Source of the DNA: a virus
Length of the DNA: 21,869 nucleotides
Virus record (IMG/VR): IMGVR_UViG_3300042460_000499
Coordinates: 1 to 21,869 of that record
Reading direction: 5' to 3' (one strand)
Shown here: one piece after another, positions 1 to 6,517 of the stretch
Position numbering within the stretch: position 1 is the first letter of the stretch
Layout of the letters: each line of letters starts with the position of its first letter
Made by a program: the position numbers and the translations under genes
Notes under the pieces: model-generated
Seen by the model: only the letters and a program-made list of their open reading frames with translations
Told to the model about the DNA's origin: nothing
Database searches by the model: none

Positions 1-706
1 CTTGCATATCTTGGAAAGCATTACCTTTAAAAATAGAAGCGATAACTTTATGAATCACTCCCATCTTCTTAAGCTTACTTGACGTTGTAATCCAAATCGG
101 CATATAGAATTTCCAAGTCATAACATCAATTGGATTTCCGGTACCTTGTGGAATGCTTCTACTTGAGAATGTCAACCCATCTTGATACACTACTGTCAAT
201 GAAGTCCAGTCTACAAAGTTATCAGTGCTTTGAATATCTAATGCTGGATTGAACAATACGCCTAGCTGCTCAATTAGTTCTAATTTTTGTTGATAGTTAG
301 TTGTCCAAAAGTCAACAGTAACTCTCAGCTTGTACGGAACAGGCATCATTCTCTCTAACGTAAATGCTTGCCCTTGGGTCTGTTCGAACTCACCAGTATC
401 TTGATTGACTGCACGTTGCCGAATTTGCATTTTGTCTATGAAGAATGGGTCTTGTGTTCTACTTTGTTCGTACTCTAGTCCACTAACATAGTATGTAATC
501 ATTGGGGCAGATGGCAAGTTACTAGCACTGTTATTAGCAATAATAGTGGCAGCTTGTCTACTGCTATCACCATACATAATTGGCACACGAACTAAGATAT
601 CATTGCCGTTAGGATCTTTGCCTCTGGTAACATACCAATTGCTAAAAATCTTAGCAAATTGAATTAGAAATCTTCTAATCTGATTATCGTAGAAAAACTG
701 TGCCAT
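1..706 (-). CDS. T4 gp15-like tail sheath stabiliser/completion protein (partial, C-terminus off window)
   Basis: I translated the minus strand from an ATG at 706-704 and found it open for 235 codons to the window edge, so the C-terminus is missing. The product starts MAQFFYDNQIRRFLIQF and contains the phrases LVRVPIMYGDSSRQAA, ERMMPVPYKLRV, EQLGVLFNPALDIQSTDNF and DWTSLTVVYQDG. I recognise these as typical of gp15 homologues in marine T4-like phages. In T4, gp15 forms the ring that ends the tail and joins it to the neck proteins gp13 and gp14. The start is 9 bases after the stop of the gp14-like gene, with a purine-rich AAGAGA before it, so both genes are probably read from the promoter upstream of position 2440. 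The family assignment is from memory of the sequence pattern, not a database match. Confidence 0.72.
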   Translation of the reverse strand, partial: MAQFFYDNQIRRFLIQFAKIFSNWYVTRGKDPNGNDILVRVPIMYGDSSRQAATIIANNSASNLPSAPMITYYVSGLEYEQSRTQDPFFIDKMQIRQRAVNQDTGEFEQTQGQAFTLERMMPVPYKLRVTVDFWTTNYQQKLELIEQLGVLFNPALDIQSTDNFVDWTSLTVVYQDGLTFSSRSIPQGTGNPIDVMTWKFYMPIWITTSSKLKKMGVIHKVIASIFKGNAFQDMQ

Positions 707-715
707 TAAATCTCT

Positions 716-2440
716 TTATACTACTGGGGGAACAGGGGGTAGCGTCGGCTGTAATACCGACGATAGTGGCTGTGCCTGCGGAACAAATGTTCCTTCACTA
801 TTTAGATAGATTTCTTCTTGATCATTAATAAATCCTGATAGTTGCGATTTATCCTCGACAGTGAATCCAGTTTCTGTTCTTACATTCTCGCTGATTCTAA
901 CCCAAATTCTACCGTCCCAACGATACAATAACTGAGGATTATAATCTATACGTAAGAAATAATCTCCGACTTGTGGATTCTGCGGGAACGCAATACCGGC
1001 GCCAGTCGGATAACCATTAGGTGCTTGACCGTCGCCAGTAAGCATTCCTGCTGAGTAACCAAATGATCTAGGACTCGAACGAACAATAAACTGATATCTA
1101 GGATCACAGTCTGCACGATAGTCCATTTGCTGAGTAATGTCACCGGTGAATCCGGGTAGTTCAGGATTTTGATCTGCGGTAGCATAGGTATTATCAGCAG
1201 TTCCGTATGGTCCGTCGATGATGCCAAACGATTGCACTGATAATAGCTTAGTAGTTTCTACTGAACCAGAACCACTTCCGATTCTTTCTGGAGCCTGCTC
1301 GACCATTTCTAAACTTGCTTGTACGAATTTATTAATTTTGTCATCCATTGACATATGGTCACTGTCTGCGGTCATATCCCAAATAGATTGCAGTGCATTT
1401 TTTGATACTTTGATGCCTGCACTTGCATATTTGTACTTTGGATTACGCATATAGACAACCTGCCCAGACGGTGATGTATTGCTAGTTGTAGGAATTGTGT
1501 TAACATCAATTGGCGGCGCAGGTTGATTATACTTACCGGATAGTGTGGTGTTTGACTCGTACTCGCCGTATGTTGGAACAACATATAGCTTACTAGTATC
1601 GTATCCTGCTTTGGGTACTAACCTCTGTGCTTCTCGTAGTGCAGCATCATTGATTGCGATGTTCTTACTATAGGTTGAGAGAATACTAGCCAAACTATCA
1701 TTTTCCTTTAGCAACCAATATGTTGGGTTAGGAGGACTAATTCCAATCGGAACTTCTATAATTGATTCGTAAATTTTGTCTCCGAACGCAATAGTATAGC
1801 CCGGTGGATAAGTTCTATCCTTATCCCAATCACCGAGATAGTTGTCTTGATTGATCGGCTCTTTAAGAATGTCAGTAAATTCTTCACTGTTGACAAGTGG
1901 TTCACACTTAATACGCCATAAGTGAGGATACCAAGTTTGACTAAAGCCCTCACTTGCATAGTTACTATCCGTAATTTGATAGAATCTCTTTAACGCAACT
2001 GGAATAGTTTCGTTGAGTGGATTGTAATCAAGTAAGTGCGGAAGTTCCAGTACGTCACCGACCATAAGTTTTCTACCTACAAGATCTATCATATCGTTGT
2101 AGTGGACAGTGATAAAGATGATATCATTATTCAGGAACAGCCCGAATTGGCTTAAGTCAAAGTCTAAGTTCTGTACGTTGTAGTGACCACGTAAACGATA
2201 GATATCCTTATCGTATTTTCTGTCACGATTTTCTAGGAACAACAAGTCTTGAATGTTCAATGGGTCTAGCGTATCATAGTTCGGCTGAGTAAAATCAGTT
2301 GAAGTATCACCTGTTGCTGGCCCTAAGTATTTGTGAATATATAGGTCTGTCCCGCCTACAGTGAATTGTTCGGCTATCGTTCTGTCTAGAAAGCGATAGT
2401 CGTTTTGTTTGTTCGAACGATATAAACTTAACTTTGGCAT
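716..2440 (-). CDS. T4 gp14-like neck protein, enlarged (574 aa) with CBM5/12-like and Trp-rich modules
   Basis: Residues 1-190 resemble the gp14 neck protein: a DLLFLENRDRKYDKDI stretch, FGLFLNNDIIFITV, the GDVLELP turn and the WRIKCEPLVNSEEF end typical of the core fold. T4 gp14 is 256 aa; this product is 574 aa, so about 380 residues are added. At 205-242 there is a CBM5/12-like pattern (W205, Y211, G214, G220, Y224, P236-P237, W242). Residues 480-530 hold a GDYFLRIDY...LYRWDGRIWVRI motif, and the end is proline-rich (LPPVPPVV). In T4, gp14 and gp13 build the neck that closes the filled head for tail joining. gp15-like follows 9 bases downstream. The ATG at 2440-2438 lies 5 bases after a GATAAATA late-promoter octamer and has no visible ribosome-binding site. 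The gp14 assignment rests on the N-terminal part only. Confidence 0.6.
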   Translation of the reverse strand: MPKLSLYRSNKQNDYRFLDRTIAEQFTVGGTDLYIHKYLGPATGDTSTDFTQPNYDTLDPLNIQDLLFLENRDRKYDKDIYRLRGHYNVQNLDFDLSQFGLFLNNDIIFITVHYNDMIDLVGRKLMVGDVLELPHLLDYNPLNETIPVALKRFYQITDSNYASEGFSQTWYPHLWRIKCEPLVNSEEFTDILKEPINQDNYLGDWDKDRTYPPGYTIAFGDKIYESIIEVPIGISPPNPTYWLLKENDSLASILSTYSKNIAINDAALREAQRLVPKAGYDTSKLYVVPTYGEYESNTTLSGKYNQPAPPIDVNTIPTTSNTSPSGQVVYMRNPKYKYASAGIKVSKNALQSIWDMTADSDHMSMDDKINKFVQASLEMVEQAPERIGSGSGSVETTKLLSVQSFGIIDGPYGTADNTYATADQNPELPGFTGDITQQMDYRADCDPRYQFIVRSSPRSFGYSAGMLTGDGQAPNGYPTGAGIAFPQNPQVGDYFLRIDYNPQLLYRWDGRIWVRISENVRTETGFTVEDKSQLSGFINDQEEIYLNSEGTFVPQAQPLSSVLQPTLPPVPPVV

Positions 2441-2445
2441 ATAGT

Positions 2446-2453
2446 TATTTATC
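2446..2453 (-). promoter_or_regulatory. Late promoter of the gp14-gp15 neck operon
   Basis: The minus strand reads GATAAATA, a one-base variant of the T4 late octamer TATAAATA recognised by gp55-type sigma factors. If initiation follows the T4 rule (octamer at -13 to -6), the first base of RNA is 2440, the A of the gp14-like ATG. It lies back to back with the sigma70 promoter of the plus-strand early genes. Confidence 0.7.
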
Positions 2454-2464
2454 GAAAAAAAAGG

Positions 2465-2493
2465 TTGACACGGTTACCCAAAACTGCTATAAG
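2465..2493 (+). promoter_or_regulatory. Sigma70-type early promoter P1
   Basis: TTGACA at 2465-2470, a 17-base spacer, and TATAAG at 2488-2493. Predicted start of transcription is near 2500, giving an 18-base leader containing the AAGGAG ribosome site at 2505-2510. Confidence 0.75.
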
Positions 2494-2517
2494 AAGACTA
2501 TAGCAAGGAGATAGTGT

Positions 2518-2721
2518 ATGGGATATCGTGTTCTTCGTGACCGTGAGACTAAGTATCAGCCGCGCAAGGGTCTTGAAGGTCCCTTCTTCTATCCAAACGG
2601 TCAAGTAACATACTATGACCCGAAGGAGGGCGCATACTGGGACCCAACAACTGACTTTTATCTGTCTTTTGAGGAACAGAACGAACTCCAAAATATGATT
2701 TTTGATAAACTTAAGGCTTGA
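2518..2721 (+). CDS. Small phage protein of unknown function (67 aa)
   Basis: The 67-aa product begins MGYRVLRDRETKYQPRKGLE and is rich in Tyr, Pro and charged residues (FFYPNGQVTYYDPKEGAYWD). It shows no signal peptide or membrane segment, and I do not recognise a family. It is supported as a gene by a strong AAGGAG site 7 bases before the ATG, a consensus sigma70 promoter just upstream, and codon use like the following early gene. Its TGA stop is embedded in the TTGACA of the next promoter, so it sits in an early promoter-gene-promoter string. Small genes of this kind in T4-like phages often act on host functions, but nothing in the sequence shows what this one does. Confidence 0.7.
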   Translation: MGYRVLRDRETKYQPRKGLEGPFFYPNGQVTYYDPKEGAYWDPTTDFYLSFEEQNELQNMIFDKLKA

Positions 2722-2746
2722 CATTGCAAGCCTACCGTTGTATAGT
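2718..2746 (+). promoter_or_regulatory. Sigma70-type early promoter P2 for the 386-aa gene, mazG and acp-like
   Basis: TTGACA at 2718-2723, exactly 17 bases, then TATAGT at 2741-2746. The preceding TTAAGGC gives a 13-base block (TTAAGGCTTGACA, 2711-2723) identical to that of the dNMP kinase promoter at 5443-5455. Predicted start is near 2753, and a TCAGGAGA ribosome site lies at 2766-2773. Confidence 0.8.
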
Positions 2747-2778
2747 GATATATAAGCTGATAATTCAGGAGATACAAT

Positions 2779-3939
2779 ATGGCTCGCCGCCCCGCTATCA
2801 TTAAAGCTAAGTCTACTAAGAAGACTACTCGTGCCCCTCGTCGCGGCGTCAATCGCTTTAGCTTGATGCCCACTGATAATTGGGATAAGGCTAGGTTCTT
2901 TGCTCACTATGATGTTGAGCGCAAAGATTGCGGCAACAAGGTTAGGGAGTATATCAAACAGAACTTTCCTAAGGATGTAATGACTAAGATCAATCGTCTT
3001 CCCGATTGGAAGGTTGATATGTATAGTCATTGGGCTGCTACTGCCCATCTTCTTGAAGTTAATCCTAATCTTGTTCCAGATGGCTATAAGACTGGTCTCG
3101 TTAAGTGGATTGAGACGCTTGCCCTTGAGGGTTCTGCACTCACTGCTAAGAAAGAAGAAACCGAAGGCGAAGAGAAGCCTAAGAAGGTAGTCAACATTCA
3201 GGAAATCATGCGTGAAAAGGCTGATGAAGCCTTTGGCGACATTGAAGCACTGTTTGACGAATTTATTGATTCGGGCTGCTCTAAGGATTTCAGCGTTGAC
3301 AAGAAGGTGGTAGGCGCACTGGCTACTCGTAATATTCTCCCGCAGCATATGGCTAGTGCCATCAAGCGTTATCAACGACTGCTTGACGAATATCTTGAAG
3401 TTCAAGCTGGCAAGTGTGAACAGTTGAACGAGGGCTATAGTCACTATAGCAAGATGCAAATCCGTTACGCTATCAAGATTATCGAAGACATTATCGCCGA
3501 AATGAATGGCTACATCAGTCTTAAGCAGGCTACTAAGAAGCCTCGTGCTAAGAAGGCTGTACCTGTTGAAAAGATTGTCGCTCGTCTTAAGTATTGTAAG
3601 GCGTTTAAGGACGATGCACTCATGCTTGAACTTACTGGTCTAAGCCCCGTTAAGCTTCATGAGAGCACCGAAGCTTGGGTCTATGACACTAAGAAGCGTA
3701 AGATGCATCACTACGTTGCAGACGCTTACAGTAAGTGTCTGATGGTCAAGGGCAATACTATCATTGGCTTTGACAAGAAAGAAAGCGGTATGAAGACGCT
3801 TCGCAAGCCCGTTGAACAGATTAAGGCGTTGATGGGTAGTAAGCCCGTTGCTCGTAAGTATTTCAAGGAGATCAAGGCTGTTGAGGCTGTACCAAATGGT
3901 CGCTTCAATGCTGATATGGTCATCCTCAAAGCATTCTAA
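2779..3939 (+). CDS. Conserved-looking phage protein of unknown function (386 aa, basic N-terminus)
   Basis: The product starts with a very basic, low-complexity tail (MARRPAIIKAKSTKKTTRAP...), then helical, charged sequence. A Glu/Lys linker near residues 117-133 separates an N-terminal part from a larger C-terminal part, and a second basic linker (ATKKPRAKKAVP) lies near 253-264. The layout suggests two or three helical domains with flexible basic segments, compatible with nucleic-acid binding, but I recognise no catalytic motif and assign no function. The ATG at 2779 follows a good CAGGAG site and promoter P2. mazG starts 11 bases after the stop, so the genes are probably co-transcribed. 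Codon choice favours AAG, CTT, GTT and CGT, different from the AAA/TTA-rich ACP-like gene two genes on. Confidence 0.8.
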   Translation: MARRPAIIKAKSTKKTTRAPRRGVNRFSLMPTDNWDKARFFAHYDVERKDCGNKVREYIKQNFPKDVMTKINRLPDWKVDMYSHWAATAHLLEVNPNLVPDGYKTGLVKWIETLALEGSALTAKKEETEGEEKPKKVVNIQEIMREKADEAFGDIEALFDEFIDSGCSKDFSVDKKVVGALATRNILPQHMASAIKRYQRLLDEYLEVQAGKCEQLNEGYSHYSKMQIRYAIKIIEDIIAEMNGYISLKQATKKPRAKKAVPVEKIVARLKYCKAFKDDALMLELTGLSPVKLHESTEAWVYDTKKRKMHHYVADAYSKCLMVKGNTIIGFDKKESGMKTLRKPVEQIKALMGSKPVARKYFKEIKAVEAVPNGRFNADMVILKAF

Positions 3940-3950
3940 AAGGAAAATAT

Positions 3951-4364
3951 ATGACAACTCAAATTGATTTAAACAAGTACGCAGATTTTGTTCTTACTGT
4001 AGCGTCGGAACCTAGCAAGGATGCAGAAACATTTGTAGAGCATGTTCGTAAGCTACACAACAACAGCCGTGTTAATATCCCGTTGCTACTCACTTCGGGT
4101 ATCGGTCTTGCTAGTGAAGGTGGAGAGTTCAACGAAATCGTGAAGAAGATTTTCTTTCAGGGTAAGCCCCTCAACGAAGAAAACATCTTCCATATGAAGC
4201 GTGAACTAGGCGATATTATGTGGTATTGGATGAACGCTTGTAACGCACTCGGTCTTGACCCTAACGATGTTATTGCTGAAAATGTGAGCAAGCTAGAAGC
4301 ACGTTATCCAGGTGGCGAGTTTGATGCTCACTACAGCGAGAACCGCAAAGAAGGTGACTTGTGA
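3951..4364 (+). CDS. mazG: MazG-family nucleoside triphosphate pyrophosphohydrolase
   Basis: The 137-aa product has the all-alpha NTP pyrophosphatase signature: EGGEFNE with E56, E59 and E62 on one metal-binding helix, and ELGDIMWY with E85 and D88 on the next. The C-terminal KLEARYPGGEFD block is characteristic of phage MazG. The family hydrolyses NTPs or dNTPs to NMP and pyrophosphate. Phage versions have been proposed either to recycle host nucleotides or to affect (p)ppGpp, and the latter has been questioned biochemically for cyanophage enzymes. The ATG at 3951 follows an AAAGGA site and lies 11 bases after the upstream stop. The TGA stop overlaps the GTG start of the ACP-like gene, so the two are probably translationally coupled. 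No key acidic residue appears missing. Confidence 0.92.
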   Translation: MTTQIDLNKYADFVLTVASEPSKDAETFVEHVRKLHNNSRVNIPLLLTSGIGLASEGGEFNEIVKKIFFQGKPLNEENIFHMKRELGDIMWYWMNACNALGLDPNDVIAENVSKLEARYPGGEFDAHYSENRKEGDL

Positions 4365-4600
4365 GCAATAAGCTTGAAGCATCTATTTTAAAACTTATCG
4401 CTGAACAGTTTGGTTTAGGCAAAGTACATCCTAAAGATCGTCTCATTGAGGATTTAAAGGGCGATGCATTAGACGCAATTGAACTTGTAATGCGCCTAGA
4501 AGAAGAATTTAATGTTCAGATACCTGATGAAAAACTAGACTATATCATCACTGTACAGGATGCTATTGATTGCGTTATTAAAAGTAAGCAGTTAGTTTAA
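4361..4600 (+). CDS. Acyl-carrier-protein-like protein lacking the phosphopantetheine serine
   Basis: The 79-aa product matches the bacterial ACP length and fold pattern: helix I (SILKLIAEQFGL), then EDLKGDALDAIELVMRLEEEFNVQIPDE and TVQDAIDCVI. In acyl carrier proteins the invariant motif is D-S-L, where Ser carries 4'-phosphopantetheine. Here it is D35-A36-L37, with codon GCA, one base from the serine codon TCA. Such a protein cannot carry an acyl thioester at the normal site, yet the acidic recognition helix (ELVMRLEEEF) is intact, so it should still meet ACP-binding enzymes. The start is GTG at 4361, overlapping the mazG stop (GTGA), with AAGGTGA just upstream at 4349-4355. It may be an apo-ACP mimic or partner-binding protein; catalytic carrier function is unlikely unless another residue is used. 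Confidence 0.88.
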   Translation: MSNKLEASILKLIAEQFGLGKVHPKDRLIEDLKGDALDAIELVMRLEEEFNVQIPDEKLDYIITVQDAIDCVIKSKQLV

Positions 4601-4623
4601 GTACAATAGAATAGAGGTCGTGG

Positions 4624-4658
4624 TCGTTTCCTGATAAATAAAGTATAACAGGAAACGA
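4624..4658. repeat. 10-bp perfect inverted repeat flanking the gp13 late promoter and ribosome site
   Basis: Left arm TCGTTTCCTG (4624-4633) and right arm CAGGAAACGA (4649-4658) are perfect reverse complements around a 15-base centre that contains the promoter octamer. The right arm includes the CAGGAA ribosome site of gp13. Confidence 0.85.
4633..4640 (+). promoter_or_regulatory. Late promoter of gp13
   Basis: GATAAATA octamer. The predicted first RNA base is about 4646, just before AACAGGAAA, so late RNA would start almost at the ribosome site and would lack the left arm of the inverted repeat. Confidence 0.75.
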
Positions 4659-4660
4659 AC

Positions 4661-5446
4661 ATGGCAGCAGACCTTTTAGCGACACCAAATAATCAAGACT
4701 TAATTGAGTATAAGCAAGGACTCTTTGAGAACCTTCGTCTACGTATGGGCGGCGACATTGTTGATCTAGAATTAGATCCTCAGCACTACGAAGCAGCATA
4801 TAACTACGCTATCAAGCTTTACCGCCAAAGAGCGCAAAACGCTAACATCGAATCCTACACTCTCTTCACCGTACAGAAGAACGTGTATGAATACACGTTG
4901 CCCAGCGAATTCATCAACGTAAGATCCCTGTTCAGACGCACAGTAGGGCTTGAGACAGGTCCAAGTTCAACGTCATTTGACCCGTTCTCAAGTGCAATTC
5001 TCAATACCTATCTACTGAATTATAACTATACCGGTGGTCTTGCTACATACGATTTTTATGCAGGCTACGTAGAACTTACAGCACGTATGTTTGGTGGTTA
5101 TCTTACATATACCTTTAACCCGGTTAGTAAGTTGCTAAAGGTCACTAGAGACTTCAAAGGAACCGGCGAACGCATTCTTATTTGGGCAGATGTACAGCGT
5201 CCTGAACTAGAATTGCTACAGGATCCTGGCGCAGGGGTTTGGATTGGCGACTATATCCTAGCAGTGCTTAAAGGCATCATTGGTGAAGCTCGTGAGAAGT
5301 TTCAATCAATTGCAGGTCCTGGTGGCGGAACGTCACTGAATGGTGCTGCTATGAAGGCTGAATCCAAAGCAGACCAAGAGCGATTGATAATGGAATTGAA
5401 AGCCTACGTAGATTATTCACAGCCTCTCACTTGGGTACAAGGTTAA
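4661..5446 (+). CDS. T4 gp13-like neck protein (head closure)
   Basis: The 261-aa product has features I associate with gp13 of T4-like phages: an N-terminal helical part with LRLRMGGDIVDLELDPQHY and AYNYAIKLYRQR, a central YEYTLPSEFINVRSLFRR segment, and the C-terminal LAVLKGIIGEAREKF followed by the glycine-rich AGPGGGTSLNGAAM block. T4 gp13 is 309 aa. With gp14 it closes the packaged head and forms the tail attachment site. Here it is 2.2 kb from, and on the opposite strand to, the gp14-like and gp15-like genes, unlike T4 where 13-14-15 are adjacent. Start ATG 4661 is chosen for the CAGGAAA ribosome site 10 bases upstream and the late promoter before it. Its stop is only 3 bases before the -35 of the kinase promoter. 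Confidence 0.78.
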   Translation: MAADLLATPNNQDLIEYKQGLFENLRLRMGGDIVDLELDPQHYEAAYNYAIKLYRQRAQNANIESYTLFTVQKNVYEYTLPSEFINVRSLFRRTVGLETGPSSTSFDPFSSAILNTYLLNYNYTGGLATYDFYAGYVELTARMFGGYLTYTFNPVSKLLKVTRDFKGTGERILIWADVQRPELELLQDPGAGVWIGDYILAVLKGIIGEAREKFQSIAGPGGGTSLNGAAMKAESKADQERLIMELKAYVDYSQPLTWVQG

Positions 5447-5449
5447 GGC

Positions 5450-5478
5450 TTGACAACACTCACTTCTTATGTTATAGT
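5450..5478 (+). promoter_or_regulatory. Sigma70-type early promoter P3 (dNMP kinase)
   Basis: TTGACA 5450-5455, 17-base spacer, TATAGT 5473-5478, the same hexamers and spacing as P2. With a standard 6-base discriminator the first RNA base is 5485, the A of the kinase start codon. Confidence 0.8.
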
Positions 5479-5484
5479 GTAAGA

Positions 5485-6120
5485 ATGATAATAGGAATAA
5501 CAGGACTTATCGGTAGCGGCAAAGATACAGCCGCTGACTATCTTTGCACATTTCACGGATTCAAGCGTATGAGCTTTGCTGGCACGCTTAAGGATGCTGT
5601 TGCAGTTATCTTTAACTGGGACCGTGAACTTCTTGAGGGCTCAACTAAAGCCAGCCGAGAATGGCGAGAAGAAGTTGACACTTGGTGGGCAGAACGATTG
5701 GGCATCCCCAATCTGACTCCCCGCTGGGTTCTACAACAGTGGGGAACAGATGTTGCCCGCAAAAGTTTTCATAATGACATTTGGGTAGCAAGCGTAGAGA
5801 ATCGTTTGCAGGGCATTAAGGATGATATCGTAATCACTGACTGTCGGTTCGGCAACGAAGTAGCCGCTATCAAGAATGCAGGTGGTATCACTCTTAGAAC
5901 TCATCGTGGTAAGGATCCTGATTGGCTTGTAATAGCAGAATTGCATAATGATGCGGATAACGACAAAGATAAAACATATCTTAAAGACCTGCTAGAACAG
6001 AATCATAATGTTCATGCTAGCGAATATAGCAGTGTTGGGCTAGACTACGATTACCACATTGACAATAACGGAATGATTGACCATCTACACAAGCAGATGG
6101 AATCAATAATCAACCGTTAA
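5485..6120 (+). CDS. Deoxynucleoside monophosphate kinase (T4 gp1-like)
   Basis: The 211-aa product starts MIIGITGLIGSGKDT, a P-loop (GLIGSGKDT, residues 7-15) right at the N-terminus as in T4 gene 1 kinase. Further family-like blocks are SFAGTLKDAVA, TPRWVLQQWGTDVAR and the VITDCRFGNE segment. The enzyme phosphorylates dNMPs to dNDPs in the cytoplasm, feeding phage DNA synthesis. A reading frame extends upstream to 5431, but that would overlap gp13 and place the promoter inside the gene. The ATG at 5485 puts the P-loop in the expected place. There is no Shine-Dalgarno sequence before it, and the predicted transcription start coincides with the ATG. Its 3' end overlaps the convergent HNH-type gene by 18 bases. 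Confidence 0.9.
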   Translation: MIIGITGLIGSGKDTAADYLCTFHGFKRMSFAGTLKDAVAVIFNWDRELLEGSTKASREWREEVDTWWAERLGIPNLTPRWVLQQWGTDVARKSFHNDIWVASVENRLQGIKDDIVITDCRFGNEVAAIKNAGGITLRTHRGKDPDWLVIAELHNDADNDKDKTYLKDLLEQNHNVHASEYSSVGLDYDYHIDNNGMIDHLHKQMESIINR

Positions 6121-6456
6121 GTCACCCCTCTTCCACGTAACCTCTTTGCGCTTAACGACTTCGATGCAATTGAGACATATGGTTCGTAGATTACTGAATG
6201 CTACATTGTTCAAATCACCGTCAATGTGAAAGACAGTCATCTGACTAGGATATAAGCTTTTGAAGCCGCACAAGTCACAGTGCGGTTTCTTTTTATATCC
6301 AGCCTTCTCCCAACTGGGTACAATAGGTTTCTTCTTAGCCTTCTTCTTCCCACAGTTATCACATATGCGTCGGTAATAGGTTTTACCATTGCGGATATAG
6401 TTTATAGCGCAATAGTTCTTATTGCATTCCTTACAGATTGGTCGTTGTAGAGGCAT
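6103..6456 (-). CDS. Small HNH-type zinc-binding protein (putative endonuclease)
   Basis: The 117-aa product has four CxxC pairs (C8/C11, C32/C35, C60/C63, C94/C97) and an H77-I-D79-G-D-L-N-N segment followed by NLRTICLNC, the zinc-ribbon HNH layout common in T4-like phages. The linker KKKPIVPSWEKAGYKKKP is also typical. Free-standing HNH proteins may be homing endonucleases or structural and repair accessory proteins; this short form has no extra DNA-binding domain, so homing is only one option. It is transcribed against its neighbours, converging on the dNMP kinase with an 18-base tail overlap and diverging from the sheath. The ATG at 6456-6454 is preferred; a TTG directly before it is an alternative. 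A minus-strand CTAAATA lies 4 bases upstream, with no ribosome site. Confidence 0.82.
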   Translation of the reverse strand: MPLQRPICKECNKNYCAINYIRNGKTYYRRICDNCGKKKAKKKPIVPSWEKAGYKKKPHCDLCGFKSLYPSQMTVFHIDGDLNNVAFSNLRTICLNCIEVVKRKEVTWKRGDLTVDY

Positions 6457-6470
6457 CAACTATTTAGTTG
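6457..6470 (-). promoter_or_regulatory. Late promoter embedded in a palindrome before the HNH-type gene
   Basis: The minus strand carries CTAAATA (6467 to 6461), 4 bases from the ATG. The whole segment 6457-6470 is a palindrome with arms CAACTA and TAGTTG around TT. Confidence 0.55.
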
Positions 6471-6517
6471 ATTTTTACCTTTAAAGGTCCCCCTATACCA
6501 GCTTTTTTAATTTATTT

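Noticed and set aside
2449-3459. A 336-residue open frame on the minus strand
   Set aside because: It is antisense to the well-supported early genes at 2518-2721 and 2779-3939, has no ribosome site or recognisable domain, and its Leu/Ile/Phe-rich make-up is what antisense of Lys/Glu-rich coding produces.
4601-4660. Inverted repeat at 4624-4658 considered as an intrinsic terminator of the acp transcript
   Set aside because: No T run follows the right arm; it is followed by the gp13 start codon, so control of gp13 translation is the better reading.
5431-5484. Upstream extension of the dNMP kinase to 5431
   Set aside because: It overlaps gp13, would put the promoter inside the gene, and adds 18 residues before a P-loop that normally lies at the very N-terminus.
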